From Yamagishiella unicocca (lineage: Eukaryota > Chlorophyta > Chlorophyceae > Chlamydomonadales > Volvocaceae), in NCBI GenBank assembly GCA_003116995.1, contig BDSL01000026.1:434001-498000 (forward strand): a DNA stretch of 64,000 nucleotides, read 5' to 3'. Positions 52,144-64,000 of the stretch are shown one piece after another. The notes beneath the pieces were generated by a model that searched no databases, was not told where the DNA came from, and worked only from the letters and a program-made list of their open reading frames with translations. The position numbers and the translations under genes are program-made. Positions within the stretch are counted from its first letter, which is position 1, and every line of letters starts with the position of its first letter.

Positions 52144-55100
52144 TTATTGTCGGAAGTTCTTCTCGCCGACCGCACCAGCTCGCACCAGGTCAGCGCCCTC
52201 CTCGCTGGGCCGCAGGGCGCGCAGCAGCGAGCCCCTCCGGTTGGGGTCCTGCGGGGCATTCATACCGGTAACGTAAAGTGAGCGCGTGTAGCCTACACCC
52301 CACCCCACCCCAACTGGCGGGATGGCATGTGCGAGCACGAGTACAAGGGAGGGGCGATTTGATCCTGCTAACCGCTCTTCGTGATGCACTCAGTGTGCAA
52401 GCGCCGAAGTATTTTCTGCCACGAAGCCCGTGCCACAATTGAAACACACTTGGAAGACCCGTGCGGGCCTGTCCGCCACAACAACGCAAACCTGCCTGGG
52501 GCCCCCCTCTCGTCGCCAGTATCCCATCCTCTGCAGCGACACCGCGTCCCTCCAGTCTCCAAGGTACCCAAGCCGAACCACCACAACCACTACCGAAGCC
52601 CAAACGCCACAGCCTAGTACGGCTGGCCCCAGCTCACCTGCAAGTCCGTGATAACTTGCATCTGCGCCGCGACGCCGCCCTCCCACTGGGCCAGCGAGCG
52701 CTGATGGCTCTCCACTAGGCGCCGCACTTGTCCCAGCTCGGCGAAGGTGACTGAGGAAACACAGGGTGACGCAATGGTGCAGGACATATTTTTCCTGTCG
52801 CGGAGTTGCGCGGAGTGACGGGCGTGCGGCGCAGTGCCCCACAAGTGTCCCTTCCTCGACCTCAACATGCGAAATGGTATGCGACCACGCCAACAAACCC
52901 CCTCGCCCACATGATCACCGACAATTGCGCAAACGGACGGAGGAAAGCGCGTCGAGTTTTGCGCCCACTGCAACGGGGTGCCCATTGAAGGTTATATCGC
53001 CCAGGCCCAGGTCGTTCCGAACCAACCAGCAGAAGTCCAAGACATACCTGCCTCCGCGACGGCTCGGAGCGTCTGCTGCACCGCTGCCTGGGGGGGTTTA
53101 TAAGAGGATCCGCAAATCCACGGCCGACAAACCGAGGGCGGTGAAGGTGGTGGCCCAGAGGAGAGGCGCGGCAAGGAGACGGAGCGGAGGCGGGGATCCG
53201 GGTGCGGCGGCTGCGTGTGAGGTTTGGAGTGCTTTGCTGTGGCGCCCGAATCGCGGTGTGGCGAGGACGTCGTGGTTACGCTGCGGCAGAATGGGAGCAG
53301 GCAGGAGCTCCCATTCGGCACGCCCACACACCCTCCCACAGCCTCACGGCTCCGCAGGACACGCACCAGCACAACTAGCACGCGTCCGCGCGGCCCTGCC
53401 GAACCGCCATCGCAACCATGCGTGCGTCCGTGAATCTGTACGTCCGTGCGTCCCCGCGGAGCCGCCATCGCAATCATGCTGTGACGTGCCAGGCCGTGCC
53501 ACACTGTATCGTACGACAGCGCCCCGCCCTACCTGCAGCGCGGTCAGCTCCATGGACAGTATGTCCAGCGCCGTGCGGCACTGCTCCAGGAAGCTGCGCT
53601 CCTCGCGGCCCAGGTCGACGGCCATAGGCTCCATGATGCGGATGAGGCGCTGGCGGGTCGATGGAAGCGTGGACAAGGCGAGGTACACAGGCGAGTAAGC
53701 GGGCGGGTTGTCAGCTGGTACAGCAGCGCTCGCGCGGGATGCTATTGCTGATCGTTGAACCGCTCGGATGGCCAAATCCGGGCGAGATTGCGATGTGTGC
53801 GACGACAATTTGGGAGCCTCTGTGCGGTATTACGTAAGGGAGCCAGCTGCACACCCCCGACTACGGCCCCCCGGGGTGCCCACCTGTAGCCGCTCCTGGC
53901 CGCGCAAGGCCGAGTTCTGTATGCTGGCCAGCAGGACCTGCAGGGTGCGCTGCTGCCGAGCTAGGCCTGCACCCGGCGGACCGCTGCCGTCACGGGGCGT
54001 GCGAGCCGAGGTGGTGGTGGCGGTCTGCAGCGAAGAGGTGGAGGTGTAGGAGGTCTCGGGGAACAGCGGCTGCGGCAGCGGTTCCAGGGCCGAGAACCGG
54101 CTGGGTTGGTGCTGCTGTTGGCTCAGCGAGTGGCGCTGCGCTGCGGCGGCGTGTAGCTGCCTGCAAAGGACGGGCATGGAGGTGAGGGTGGTTAAGGCGG
54201 TAGGACCGTGCGTGCGGCCGATGCCTCGTTCACGGGAAGCACCGAAATGAAATGAAACGAAAACAAGGGCAGGCCCCAGGCCGGTTTCAACCCCTGCCCC
54301 TAGCAGCGCCTCCACTCCGTCTCCTTGCCACGCCTCTCCTCTGCACCACCACCTTCACCGCCCTCGGTTTGTCGGCCGTGGATTCGCGGATTCTCTTATT
54401 AACCCCCTGCCATAGACGGTGCCCGCCAGCCGCACCTCTTACGCTGTGCCTCAGGAATCACCGAACCCATCAGAGGCATGTCGGATTGTGCAGCCGGGGT
54501 GGGCATGTTGTCGTCGTGACCCCGCTCGGCCGCATCATCCATATCGTTGCCCCCGCGATGCGACCTCCAGTTCGCACCAGTCCCTGCTGCCACCTCGTCG
54601 CGCAGCGCGCGCGGGGTTTCCGACAGCGTGGGCATGTGCAACGATGCAGTGGATGCCGCGATAAGCATGCCATGCTGCTTGCTGGACAACGAGTGGTGGT
54701 GATGGTGCTGCTGCTGCTGCAGCCCGTAGCTGAGAGAGTCAGACCTTCCCAGGCCGGCCTCCAAGGACGTCGTCCCGGCGAACGACCCACGGGTCTGCAC
54801 CAGCCCCGCTCCTCCTCCTGGCTGAGCGTAGCCAGTTTGCGGCATGGAGGCCCTGTTAGGCGCCAGTCCTGTTGTCATTGTCGCCGCCGAGGTCAAGTAC
54901 TGGTGCTTCTGGTGCATTAGCTGGTCGAAGGAAGCGATGGCGGACGGGTTACGGGAGGGCGCCGCGTCGGCGCCAGCTGTCGATGCAGCCAGCGGCGCGG
55001 TACGGTCGCCGCCGGTGGCGGTGTGCCGGTGGCGGTGCTCAGCCGGAGACCTCGGCGTCCTGTCCTGGGCCGCAGCAGCCACATCATCGTCACCGTCGTC

Positions 55101-58100
55101 GTCAAGGGGCTCCTCGCGGCCTGGCGCCATCCTTGTGGACTGCCGAAGCACGCGAGCTCGGGGGGATGCTCGCGGGGAGCGGCGGGAGCCGGTGGTTTCG
55201 CGCAGTGCCCTCGTGCCGCTGGTGCCAGCCGGGTACGTGTCAGCGCCGGGAGGGCCGTCGGAGAGGAGGGCGGGCGCGCCGTAGGAGTTGCGCGTTGTTG
55301 CTGCGCGGCACCACGGGGAGGGGGCGGGCCGGCAGAGCTGCGCTTAGCGGCCAAGGGCGTCTACCAGGGAGGTCTACGGATCAGGTGGGCTGCCAGCACC
55401 GTGGCCCACACCTGGGCTGCCACCGGAGGGTGCACCCGTGTCCCTAAATACCCTGTACGCGTTTGACGACCTACGCTTCTGCTGGGCTTGGGGCGCTTTG
55501 GGTGGCGTCTGCGCTTTCCCCGGCGTGCGCCTTGGGCTCCTGGGTGGCGGAGGCCTGGAGCACGGACCGGGGATGGGCAGGAGAGTCGGGTCAGAGCTGC
55601 CGCAACAGAGCACCCGCCTGGGCAACACCGCTCGACCACACTTTGGGACCGGGTGGGAAGTGCGCAGGAGGGCGCCAGCGGCGCCAGCCTGCCCTAGGTA
55701 GAGAAAGGAGCGGTCCAGCGGAAGAGTGCTGTCCTGCTCCTCGTATATGGCTGCGCCTCCTTCCTTTCCCGCTGTCGCCCGCTCCATCCGTCTAGAGCCC
55801 CAGCCCCAGCGCCCACCTGAGCGATGCGTCCTCATGAGCCTGGTCCAGGGCCTGCAGCGCGCGGGACACTTGGTCCGTGTTGTGGCCTTGGAAGACTTGG
55901 CTCTGCAAGGGACGGACCCGAGGCTAAGAAACACACAACGGCTGCGAGGGCAGTGCAGCGCGGCCCCCCGCAAACGAACACGGCTCCCGCACCCGCCGCT
56001 CCTCCTCGTGCTCCAGCAGCCGACCCACACGAGCCTCCAGCTCGTCCTCGCGGGCTGCCACCGCCGCCTCCCGCGCTGTCACCGCCGCCGCCGCGGTGCG
56101 TATCGCCTCGTGTGCATCGTTAGCACGCCGCTCTAAGACCTGCCGGGGGCGAGCACAGGAGGTTGTGAGGAGGGGTTGTGAGGAGGGGTTGTGAGGAGGG
56201 GTTGTGAGGAGGGGTTGTGATATGCGCACTTCCCTCACGCAAACCACTACGTCATGACCATGGCCGTGGGTTGCGTCTCGACGCTGAGGAACAGCCGAGG
56301 TGCCACTCGCACCTCCAGGTCCTCCCTGTCGTGGGTCAGCGCCTGTCGGGCGTGCGACACGCGGGCAGCCTCATCCGCCAGCCGCCGCGCTTCCGCCTCC
56401 AGTGCCACCTGCTGCTCTGCCAGGCGGGTCTCTGCCTGCGCCAGCTCGTCGCTCCTGCACATGCGCCAGCAAGCAGCGCGGCAGGGGAAGTTGGGGTGTG
56501 CGCATACCACATGCCCATTGTGGTGGTCGGTGCATGCTAAAAAAGGCTAGACACCACACACCAGGTGTCACGGCGGTCTCCGCACCTGGTCGCCAGGTTA
56601 GCTTCCGCCTGGTGCAGCTCGTCGCGTGCCGCGTCTACCTCGGCCTGCCTGCCGACCAGCTCCGCCATGCCGCGATCCAGCCGGGCGGTCACCTCGTCGC
56701 GCATGGACTGCGGGCCGGAAGCGTGTGGCGGGCAAAGCCCACGGCACAGGGCATGTCACGCGAGGCGCATGCATGCGGAGCAAGCGGAAAGCGCCCCAGA
56801 GGAGCTGCTTTAATCGGAACGGCCGGCCGGGCGTCACCAGCGCACCGGCAAGTGCAGTGGATGTGGTGGGGTGCAGTCACACCGCAGCGGAAGCTGTGAG
56901 CTGTGCGGACTGGCGGCAGGAGCACGGGCGTTTGTAAAAGCGCCGGGGGTGCCTCCTCGCCCTCACCTGAATTCCGGCCTGCTGCGCTGTCAGCACATCG
57001 CCCTGCTGCAGCACCGCATCCACCTGGCGCTGCTTCTCATCCACCAGTGTCCGCGCAGAAGCGTGCTGCCGCTGCAGCTCAACCTCCTGTCGGGACAGAG
57101 AATCCCGCTGCGCAGCCAGCCTGGGCAGGGTGGCGGGTGGCAAAGACGGAGTCTATGGGGTGCCGTGGGACAGCATTGAAAGACATGGGCCAGGACAGCG
57201 AGGTTTGGCGCGCACAAAGACACACGCGGGATTGGAATGAGTCCACATACGCGGGCCAACAGCATGGTCCTGATCTATTTCCCCCGCCGCCAGCCACTCA
57301 CTGCTCCTCCTGTGCTCGCAGGTCTGCCTCTCGCCGCTCCAGCGCCGCCTCAGCTGCGCGCAGGAGGGTCCGCGCCACCTCGCACTCCGCGAGCTCCGCT
57401 TGCCGCCTGTCGAGCTGCTCCTGTCGCCGGTCCAGCTCCTCTGACTTCCCGCGCAGCAGCACCTGCTCGGCCTCCAGCCGTGACCGCTCCAACGCCAGCG
57501 CCGCAAACTCCCCCTCCAAGACTTCGCGCTGCGCTTGCAGCCTGGGATATGAAGGGACATCGCAGAGGCATCGAGGGCAGTGAAGGGGAGCGCAAGAGAC
57601 AACGGCTAAGGGGGTGAAAGCGGTAGGTAGGGCAGGATCCGAGGCCTTCCGTCATACAGGCCGATGGCCTCACAAGCGCAACCCTTCCCCATCGCAGCAA
57701 CAGCAATGCACGCGCATTTGCTGCGTTAGTATCGAGCCTGCGGGCATTTGTCCCCCCCGTCGCCACTCACGATGCGCCGTCCGACTCCAGCTGCGACCGC
57801 AGGGCCTCCACGGATGCAGCCTGCTGGCCGTGCACCACAAGCTGAACTTGGCGCGCGTCAAGCTCCCTCTGCGCCGACTGCAGGCCGACGGCGGGCATTG
57901 CAAAGCAAAGGAAGTAAGGGATAAAAATCTATGCATTGGCGAAGATGAGAGGCATCCAAGGCACCGTGTTGCTGTAGCCCCGCAATCTCGACATGTGCAA
58001 GGATTTGGTTAGCACAGGCGGGCGCGCGAAGGGAGCTGACGGACGTGCAAAGGCAGGTCACCGACCTGCACTAGCTGCTCCGTCTGTGCCAGCGCCTCCG

Positions 58101-61100
58101 CCTGCTCATCGAGCTGCCCTTCCCTCTCGTCCAGTTGTCCTTCCCGCTCGTCCATTTGCCTTGCTTGCTCGTCCAGCTGGAGCGTCACCATCTCCACCTG
58201 CCGTTCACGCTCGTCCAGTCGCCATGTCCGCTCGTCCAGCTGTTGTGACGCCACCTCCACCTGCTGGTGCCGGTCCTCCAGCTCTCTCTCTCGCTCGTCC
58301 AGGTGATGCGACGCCGCCTCTGCCTGACGATGGCGCTCGTCGAGCTCTGTTGCAAGCTCGCCCAGCTGCCTCGCTTGTTCGTCAAGGCGCCGCGCCTGGG
58401 TGTCCGCCTTCTGCTTCCGTTCCTCCAGCTGCTGCGCGCGCTCGTCCAGCTGGCTTGACCGCTCTTCTAGCTGGCGCCGTGTCGACTCTGCTTGCCGTTG
58501 CCGCTCGTCCAGCTGTTGCCGCCGCTCATCGAGCTGCCTCTCATCCTCCTTCAACTGCGCCGTGTGGCGCTGCAGCTGAGCCATCTGCCGCTCTAGGTCA
58601 GCGGCGTGGTTCTGGTCCTGCTGCTGCCGTGATGACTGTTCCCCCAATGCCTACACAATGCGGCATATCGAGCGTCATGCATGGGGCACCTACAGCCATG
58701 CAATATGCCAGTGCAGGACGGCAGAGCAGCACAAGGCATCGCAGTGTCCAACGCCGTCAATGATGTAAAGCCCGGATCACCTTGGCGCCCTCATCCTGGC
58801 GTAGTTTTGCAGCTGCGGCCTGCGCCGCGGCTTCTTCGCGCGCCTCCGCCAGCTGGCGCTCCAGCTGTTCCACACGGTCCTGCAACGCCTTGATCTCCTC
58901 CTTCAGCGACGTCGCCTGCTCCGACGTCGCCTGCGTTATCCGCACCGCAACAAGGCCGCATTGCTAACCGAATCATGCGACTCACGGAAGCCATAGCCAC
59001 GGCAAGCCTGCAGTTAGCACCCAGCTGCCTCGTCGAGCTGCTCCAGCCCCCCATGCGCCCTCGCGTGCTCCCGACCTCTCACTTACATGGCACTGCTGCT
59101 GCAGCTGGTGTTCCTTGTCTTCGAGCTGGGCCCCACGGAGTGCCAGCTCGCTGCGCGCTGTCGTGAGCTGGGCCTCGAGGGAGGCGGCAAGCGTGGTGGC
59201 GAGGCGCTCCCGATGGACTGCCTGCACCCACCGACGGCCGCGAGACACACATAGTCTCGGACGAACAGGTCTATACAGGTAGAGCGGCAGGTGGTATAGG
59301 TGGACTAAGCCTAGGGACACGACTGCTGCTGCATGCCAGCCTCACCTGCTCCGCTGCTGTCCGCTGCTCGGCTGCCACTTGGTGGGTGTTCTCCACCTCT
59401 GCCCTCGCGTCATCCAACCGGCGCTGCAAGCTTTGGATAGCCCCTGTGACCGCCGAAGAACAGCGCCGGAAGAAGAGTAGGTTAATCGGACGGAATGCCT
59501 CAGAATGCGTCTGCCTCACAAGGAACACCGTTTGTGCAGTCACGTTGCGTGACATGCTGCTTATCCGCATGGACGGCACACCGCCCACCTGCTGCTCGAG
59601 TCTTCTCCGCCGCCAGCTGCTCGCCCACGGACAGCGCTGCGTCCAGGTCGCCCTTGGCCTGCCGTACAGCCTCCTGGGCACGCTGCACCTCGCTCACAAG
59701 CCGCTGCCGCTCCGCCGCCGCTGTCGCAGCCGCTGTCGCGGCCGCGGTTGCAGCATCGCGAGCTTCCGTGCTGGCGCGCTGCAGCTCCACCTCAAGGCGC
59801 TTGTGTTCACTGGCGGCGGCTGCAGTGGCTGCAGCAGTGGCGGCGGCCATCGACTGCTTCTCCGCCTGCAGGCCCTGCTGTGCGGCCTCAAGCTGCTGGC
59901 GCAGTTTTCCCGCTTGCTGCTCCGAGGCACGAACCTGATCCTGCAGATCCATGGCCTTACTCCGGGCATCCTGTGGGTTCGGCCGTACGGTGGAGGCATC
60001 GCGGGAGCTTGAGAGCTGCAGTTAGGTTCACAGTGGAAGTTCGCGTGATGCTGTTCACGGTCAACTCCCTGAGATAATCCCAACAAGTGCACTATCTCTT
60101 GCCTGTAGCTCTTTGCCCCGCGTGTCGAGCTCCGCCCTCAGCAGCTCCGCCAGCCGCACCTTGTCCTCCAGGGCCTTGGCAGCCTAGGCCAGCACCGGTA
60201 CGCGGCCAGTGTCAGTGCAGAGGGGTTCGGGAGTGCATACAGGCCCATCTGCCACCACACGCGCCGTCCACTAAGACTGCGCTGTTTGCACGCAGTTCGC
60301 TTCGGGAAGTCAAAATCGTGTGGGTCTAAGCTAGGCTTGTGCGAGCGAACGCCTTACGACGTACAAACACCGCTTAAACGAAGCGCCATGACCCCTCCCA
60401 AGATGTGCGGCCATCGCAAGCCGCTGGCCTTAGACCACATCGCAGATTACGCTTGGTCGTCCCCTGTCGATTCCCTTGGCCACATCACATACCCAGCTGC
60501 TCACCTGTGTAGCCCGCACCTCCCAATCAGATGACACATTCCGCCTCACGGCGGTAATGTCGGCCATCTCGCTCTGAAGCTGTATGCTGAGGGCGCGTAG
60601 CTGGCTCTGTGTACCCGAGAGGCGCAAACAGTGGCATCATCCGACGGGTTACACGCTGGCCAGCACAAGGAGGCGGAAGCTGTCGCTGCTGCGCAAGGCC
60701 GCTCTGCTCCAGACATCGATCAGGTCAACCCTGCAGCCCACAAACCATCTACCTAGCTCAGCCAGCCAGCGTCACGCACCTGAAGCATCACCTCACGGTT
60801 GGCCAGCTCTGCCTCGCGAGCGTCCAGGTCCGCCATCACGCTGTTGGCCAGTCCCTCCAACGCCGCCGCGCGGCAGTCCAGCAACCCCCGCGCGCGGGCT
60901 TGCCAGGCGTCAAGGTCGGCAGCCAGCCGCTCGGCCAGCGCCTTGACATTCACTGGCGAGCCAGTGACGGCGTTACGTTACGAGGGGCGATGAAAGTGTT
61001 AGAGCCGAAACAATGCAACCATTACGATGGGTTTATCGGCGACTGTGCAACGCGACGCCTGCCAAGCATCCGGTCTGAGGAAAGGCCCCGCCCATCGCCA

Positions 61101-64000
61101 TACCCTTCCAGCTGCGCTTCGCGCAGGCCCCACCACACGCCCCGACCTTGTCGTGCCCCACTTACAGTCGACTGACTCCACCTCCGACATGCGCGCCTCT
61201 ATGCGGGCCTCCCGCGCCGCCACGTGCTGCACTGCGCGCTCATGTGCCTCCTGCGTGGGACAGAAAGACATGTTTGGGACCCAAACGTACATGTCCTTTC
61301 CACAGCTTTTGAATCCTGCGTTAACGCATCTAGGGTGATCTCCCACGTCCTTCCCTGATGACCCCATCCCTGACCTCGCTTCCCACCTGCAAGCTTGCCA
61401 GCTGCTGTAGCGAGGCCTCCACCTCGGCTCGCTGCGCGTCCAGCTGTTTCCCACGCCGCACCAGGTCGTCGCGCTCGCTTGCCTGCACGTCGGCGTGCGA
61501 CTATTAGGTAAGCATGACGGTTGACGCCATTTGACAGTTCCCACAGTGAATGAGCACCCTTCACGACGCGGTCGCAGGTCCTGGCGGCCTGATCGAGCGC
61601 TAGAATGGGGATCACGTGCCAGCAAGCGGCCGGAGGTAGCGAGCTGCTCCACTTGCGGACAACCACTGAACCTCCTCAGGCCACTCCCGTTCAGGCCCAT
61701 TCCTGCCTAGCCGCCGCACTTACCGCCCGCGCGAGGCCCCGCTGCAGCGCCTGGTCTCTCCACGTAAGGTCGGTTTCCCGCCGGACTAGCTCGCCCTGGC
61801 GCTCACGCAGGTCTGCTTCGGCCTGCGGTGTCGGAGGAGGTGTGTTCTTTGCATGATTGCCATGGAGGTGTAAATGGAAGGCCACTTCTAGGAGGCGGGG
61901 AGGTCAGTCACCGAATAGTGTCCACACCTATGATAGGGATTTACGGACCCTGCCGACCTAAGTGTGGCAGCCTCAGCCCAGCCGCAACCAAGCGCACCTG
62001 GGACACGGCCACAGCCCTAGACTTTGCCTGCTCCACCAGCTCGTGTGCGCTTTGCACCTCCTGCTCGTACTCCACAGTAGAACGGCGCATTTTGGCATGC
62101 AGCTCCACGCGCTCTCGAGCAATGGCCTGGAGCAGATGGAAGCAGTCCTAGGTAAGGCATGGATTACTAAGCAAGACACGAGAGCGACAGTCAGTCAATG
62201 CACATGGGCGCCGTCGGGTTCCGTGCGGCCGTAATTGACCCATTAGCACCCCCCGCACACCTGGGCGTCAGCTTGTACGGCAACGCGCATGTTTTCGAAC
62301 TCTTCCGCCCTTGCCGCCAGGGATGACACGTCAGCCTGCAACGCGGTATTAAATGTCGGCCAGAGAAGATCCGACAGCAGGGCAACAGGTTAAGTTTGCC
62401 CGTGTGGGACGCCCTCGGTGTAGGCATGCGCTTAGGGCTTGTACCTGCAGGCCCTGGCGAGCGGCATCCAGCTCCTTCTTGCCTTGTGCAAGGGCCTGCT
62501 CCTGTCCTTGTATGACTTCGAGGCGGATCTTAATGTCCTGGGTCAATAAGGTGTGTGTAGAGCGAGGCGCATATTCTTAGGTTGGACTATGAGCTTAGTG
62601 GTTGACGACGCTACTCCTGGCGCGGATCGCCGGGGCGCGACAAATTTTGCCTTCCTGGTAGCACCTTTGCAGTCGCCGCCCTGCAGTTCTGTCGATCGTG
62701 CGTTTCTGATGGCGCCAAGTAGGCCAGCAGCCAATGCCACAAAACTATGCCAAGGCCTGGACCCCGAAAAGGCAAACCCACCGCCAGCTCTTCTTCCCGC
62801 TTGCGTGTAGCCTGCTCCAAGTGTTCGCGCTTCTCTTCCAGCTCCGCCTGTTTGCGCTGTAGCTCAGCTGCAGCTTCGGCACCTTGCGCCTCCAAACGAG
62901 AAGCCTCCGCCTGTACCTCCTCCGTAGCGGCAGCCAACCGCTCCTTCCGCTCGTCCAGGCTGGCGGCCTGTAAAGCGGAGAAGTTATATGCGCTGTAAAT
63001 GGTACGTTGACCCCTTCATCCTTCATCAATACCAGGCTGGCTGCTATAACCACGACCCCGCCGATGGTTCCCATCACCTGCCCTTACGACCCATTACGCC
63101 GCACGCCGAGCACACCTGCGCCTTCAGTTTCATTTCCTTGGCCTCAACCTCCTCCATCCGTTGCTGAAGGTCTCGCAGCTGCTCAAGCCCGACCCGCAGC
63201 TCCTCCTTGCTCGCTGTGACTTCCGCGTCACGCTTGGTCAGGGTCTCAGCCTGTTCGTCCATGGCTGCCCGCTGCGTCTGCAAATACATCAGCGACAGGC
63301 AGCGCCGATTGTGACCACTGCCCTCCCAAATTAAAAATTTCATTCTGGGTTCGGTTCGCGCACGCAACTTGGCTTCCCCAAACCCAGTGGCAATTGTGTA
63401 TGTGCCCGCCCCGTAGCCCATACGGTTCATATCCGCTGCTACCCGTGCGTTCCCACCTGCAGCAGGCGCTGTGCCTCCTCCAGCTCTCCCCGCACTTGCA
63501 CCAGCCGCTGCCGCTCATCCAGGGTCTGGTCCATGAGTACTTGCAGGTCCGACAGCGATGCCTCCTGTTCTGTCAACTGCACGAAGAGTTTGGAGTCCAG
63601 TTATGCTCGCGAATCCAGGGCAGCTATCTACGCAATGAAGTAACGATACAAATCCCAACCGCTGCAGCATCATTGCTAATGGAAAGCATAGCTGTGGACC
63701 CGGCAAACCCATAGCCTACCCGCTGCTGAGCTTCTCCAAGCTGCTGCGCCCACCGCGCTAGGCGGCCCTCAGCGTCGGCCACATCGTGCTCCCGAGCGCT
63801 GACCTCGTCGGTCCGCTTGGTAATCTCCGCCGTCAACGTCCGTTCGCGCTCCGCCACTGCCGTCTCGCGCTCGGTTGCACGCTGCTCTGCTGCTGCGGCA
63901 CGCTCCGTGGCCCGTTTCTGCGCTTCTGCCTCAGCCGCCGAGGCGCGAGCTTCGGCAACCGTCTCCTTCTCCACCGCACGCTTGGTCGCTGTCTCGGCCT
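52144..64000 (-). CDS. Giant coiled-coil protein, 5' end beyond the right edge
   Basis: Thirty-two in-frame exons give about 1900 residues. From the right: 64000-63720, 63576-63457, 63277-63116, 62967-62782, 62537-62445, 62335-62261, 62126-61998, 61822-61724, 61500-61387, 61250-61166, 60952-60780, 60606-60505, 60183-60103, 59970-59589, 59443-59346, 59221-59087, 58930-58781, 58650-58066, 57877-57771, 57541-57302, 57120-56967, 56707-56586, 56454-56313, 56139-55993, 55902-55817, 55554-55452, 55337-54436, 54160-53884, 53649-53533, 53087-53048, 52750-52638, 52248-52144. Nearly all of it to about 55800 is Glu/Gln/Arg/Ala-rich coiled coil, with an LDER heptad array at 58066-58650. Then come a disordered segment with a His/Gln run (54436-55337), short helical exons and the end VGEKNFRQ. 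Such proteins are typical of basal bodies, centrosomes or cilia; that is inference, and I cannot name the family. The intron after 60103 appears to use a GC donor. Confidence 0.85.
53098..53190 (-). repeat. Intronic repeat family A, copy 4 (inverted)
   Basis: On the minus strand it contains CCGTCTCCTTGCCGCGCCTC, CACCACCTTCACCGCCCTCG and TTTGTCGGCCGTGGATTTGC. It is in the intron upstream of the 40-base exon of the coiled-coil gene and forms an inverted pair with 54309-54405. Confidence 0.75.
54309..54405 (+). repeat. Intronic repeat family A, copy 5
   Basis: CCACTCCGTCTCCTTGCCAC, CACCACCTTCACCGCCCTCG and TTTGTCGGCCGTGGATTCGC. It is antisense to the coiled-coil gene, in the intron before exon 54160-53884. 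It is the fullest copy of the family. Confidence 0.75.

Noticed and set aside
1..64000. CRISPR arrays, bacterial operons, tRNA and rRNA genes
   Set aside because: None seen; the tandem repeats have no regular unrelated spacers, and the DNA is clearly eukaryotic.

Overview
The window is nuclear DNA from a volvocine green alga, Chlamydomonas-like. The evidence is GC-rich, intron-dense genes with GT-AG introns (GTGAG/GTGGG donors), TGTAA polyadenylation signals shortly before gene ends, Ala/Gly/Ser/Gln-rich linkers, and cilium and RB-type genes whose closest remembered relatives are in Chlamydomonas and Volvox. All gene models were spliced by hand from the sequence and checked for reading-frame phase across each junction; nothing was searched against a database.

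Layout, left to right: (1) the last exon of a plus-strand gene entering from the left (about 262-588). (2) IFT43, minus, 1508-3796. (3) An NADP-malic-enzyme family gene, plus, 4271-10612, head to head with IFT43. (4) A plastid-type DUF3531 protein, minus, 12009-14942. (5) A very large ePHD + AAA ATPase of the ATAD2/Yta7 type, minus, 15721-24547. (6) A membrane-anchored alpha/beta hydrolase, plus, 26354-30267. (7) The retinoblastoma homologue MAT3, minus, 31807-37379. (8) The U5 snRNP WD40 protein SNRNP40, plus, 37705-41924, head to head with MAT3. (9) An uncharacterised modular protein with a recently duplicated exon, plus, about 44404-51234. (10) A giant coiled-coil protein, minus, 52144-64000, cut by the right edge.

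MAT3 is the RB-family gene that sets division size in Chlamydomonas and is linked to or inside the mating-type locus of volvocine algae. From memory, several neighbour families (SNRNP40-type WD gene, malic enzyme, IFT protein, a conserved plastid protein) also occur in volvocine mating-type gene lists. I therefore suspect that the window lies in or beside a mating-type region; this is inference.

Most genes are single-copy housekeeping or structural genes rather than one pathway: cilium assembly (IFT43), carbon metabolism (malic enzyme), plastid function (DUF3531), chromatin (ePHD-AAA), cell cycle (MAT3) and splicing (SNRNP40). The least ordinary features are the three-module unknown protein with a 96%-identical tandem exon copy, the malic enzyme with several active-site substitutions, probable GC-AG introns in MAT3 and the coiled-coil gene, dispersed repeat families confined to introns, and two convergent gene pairs whose polyadenylation signals predict overlapping 3' ends.
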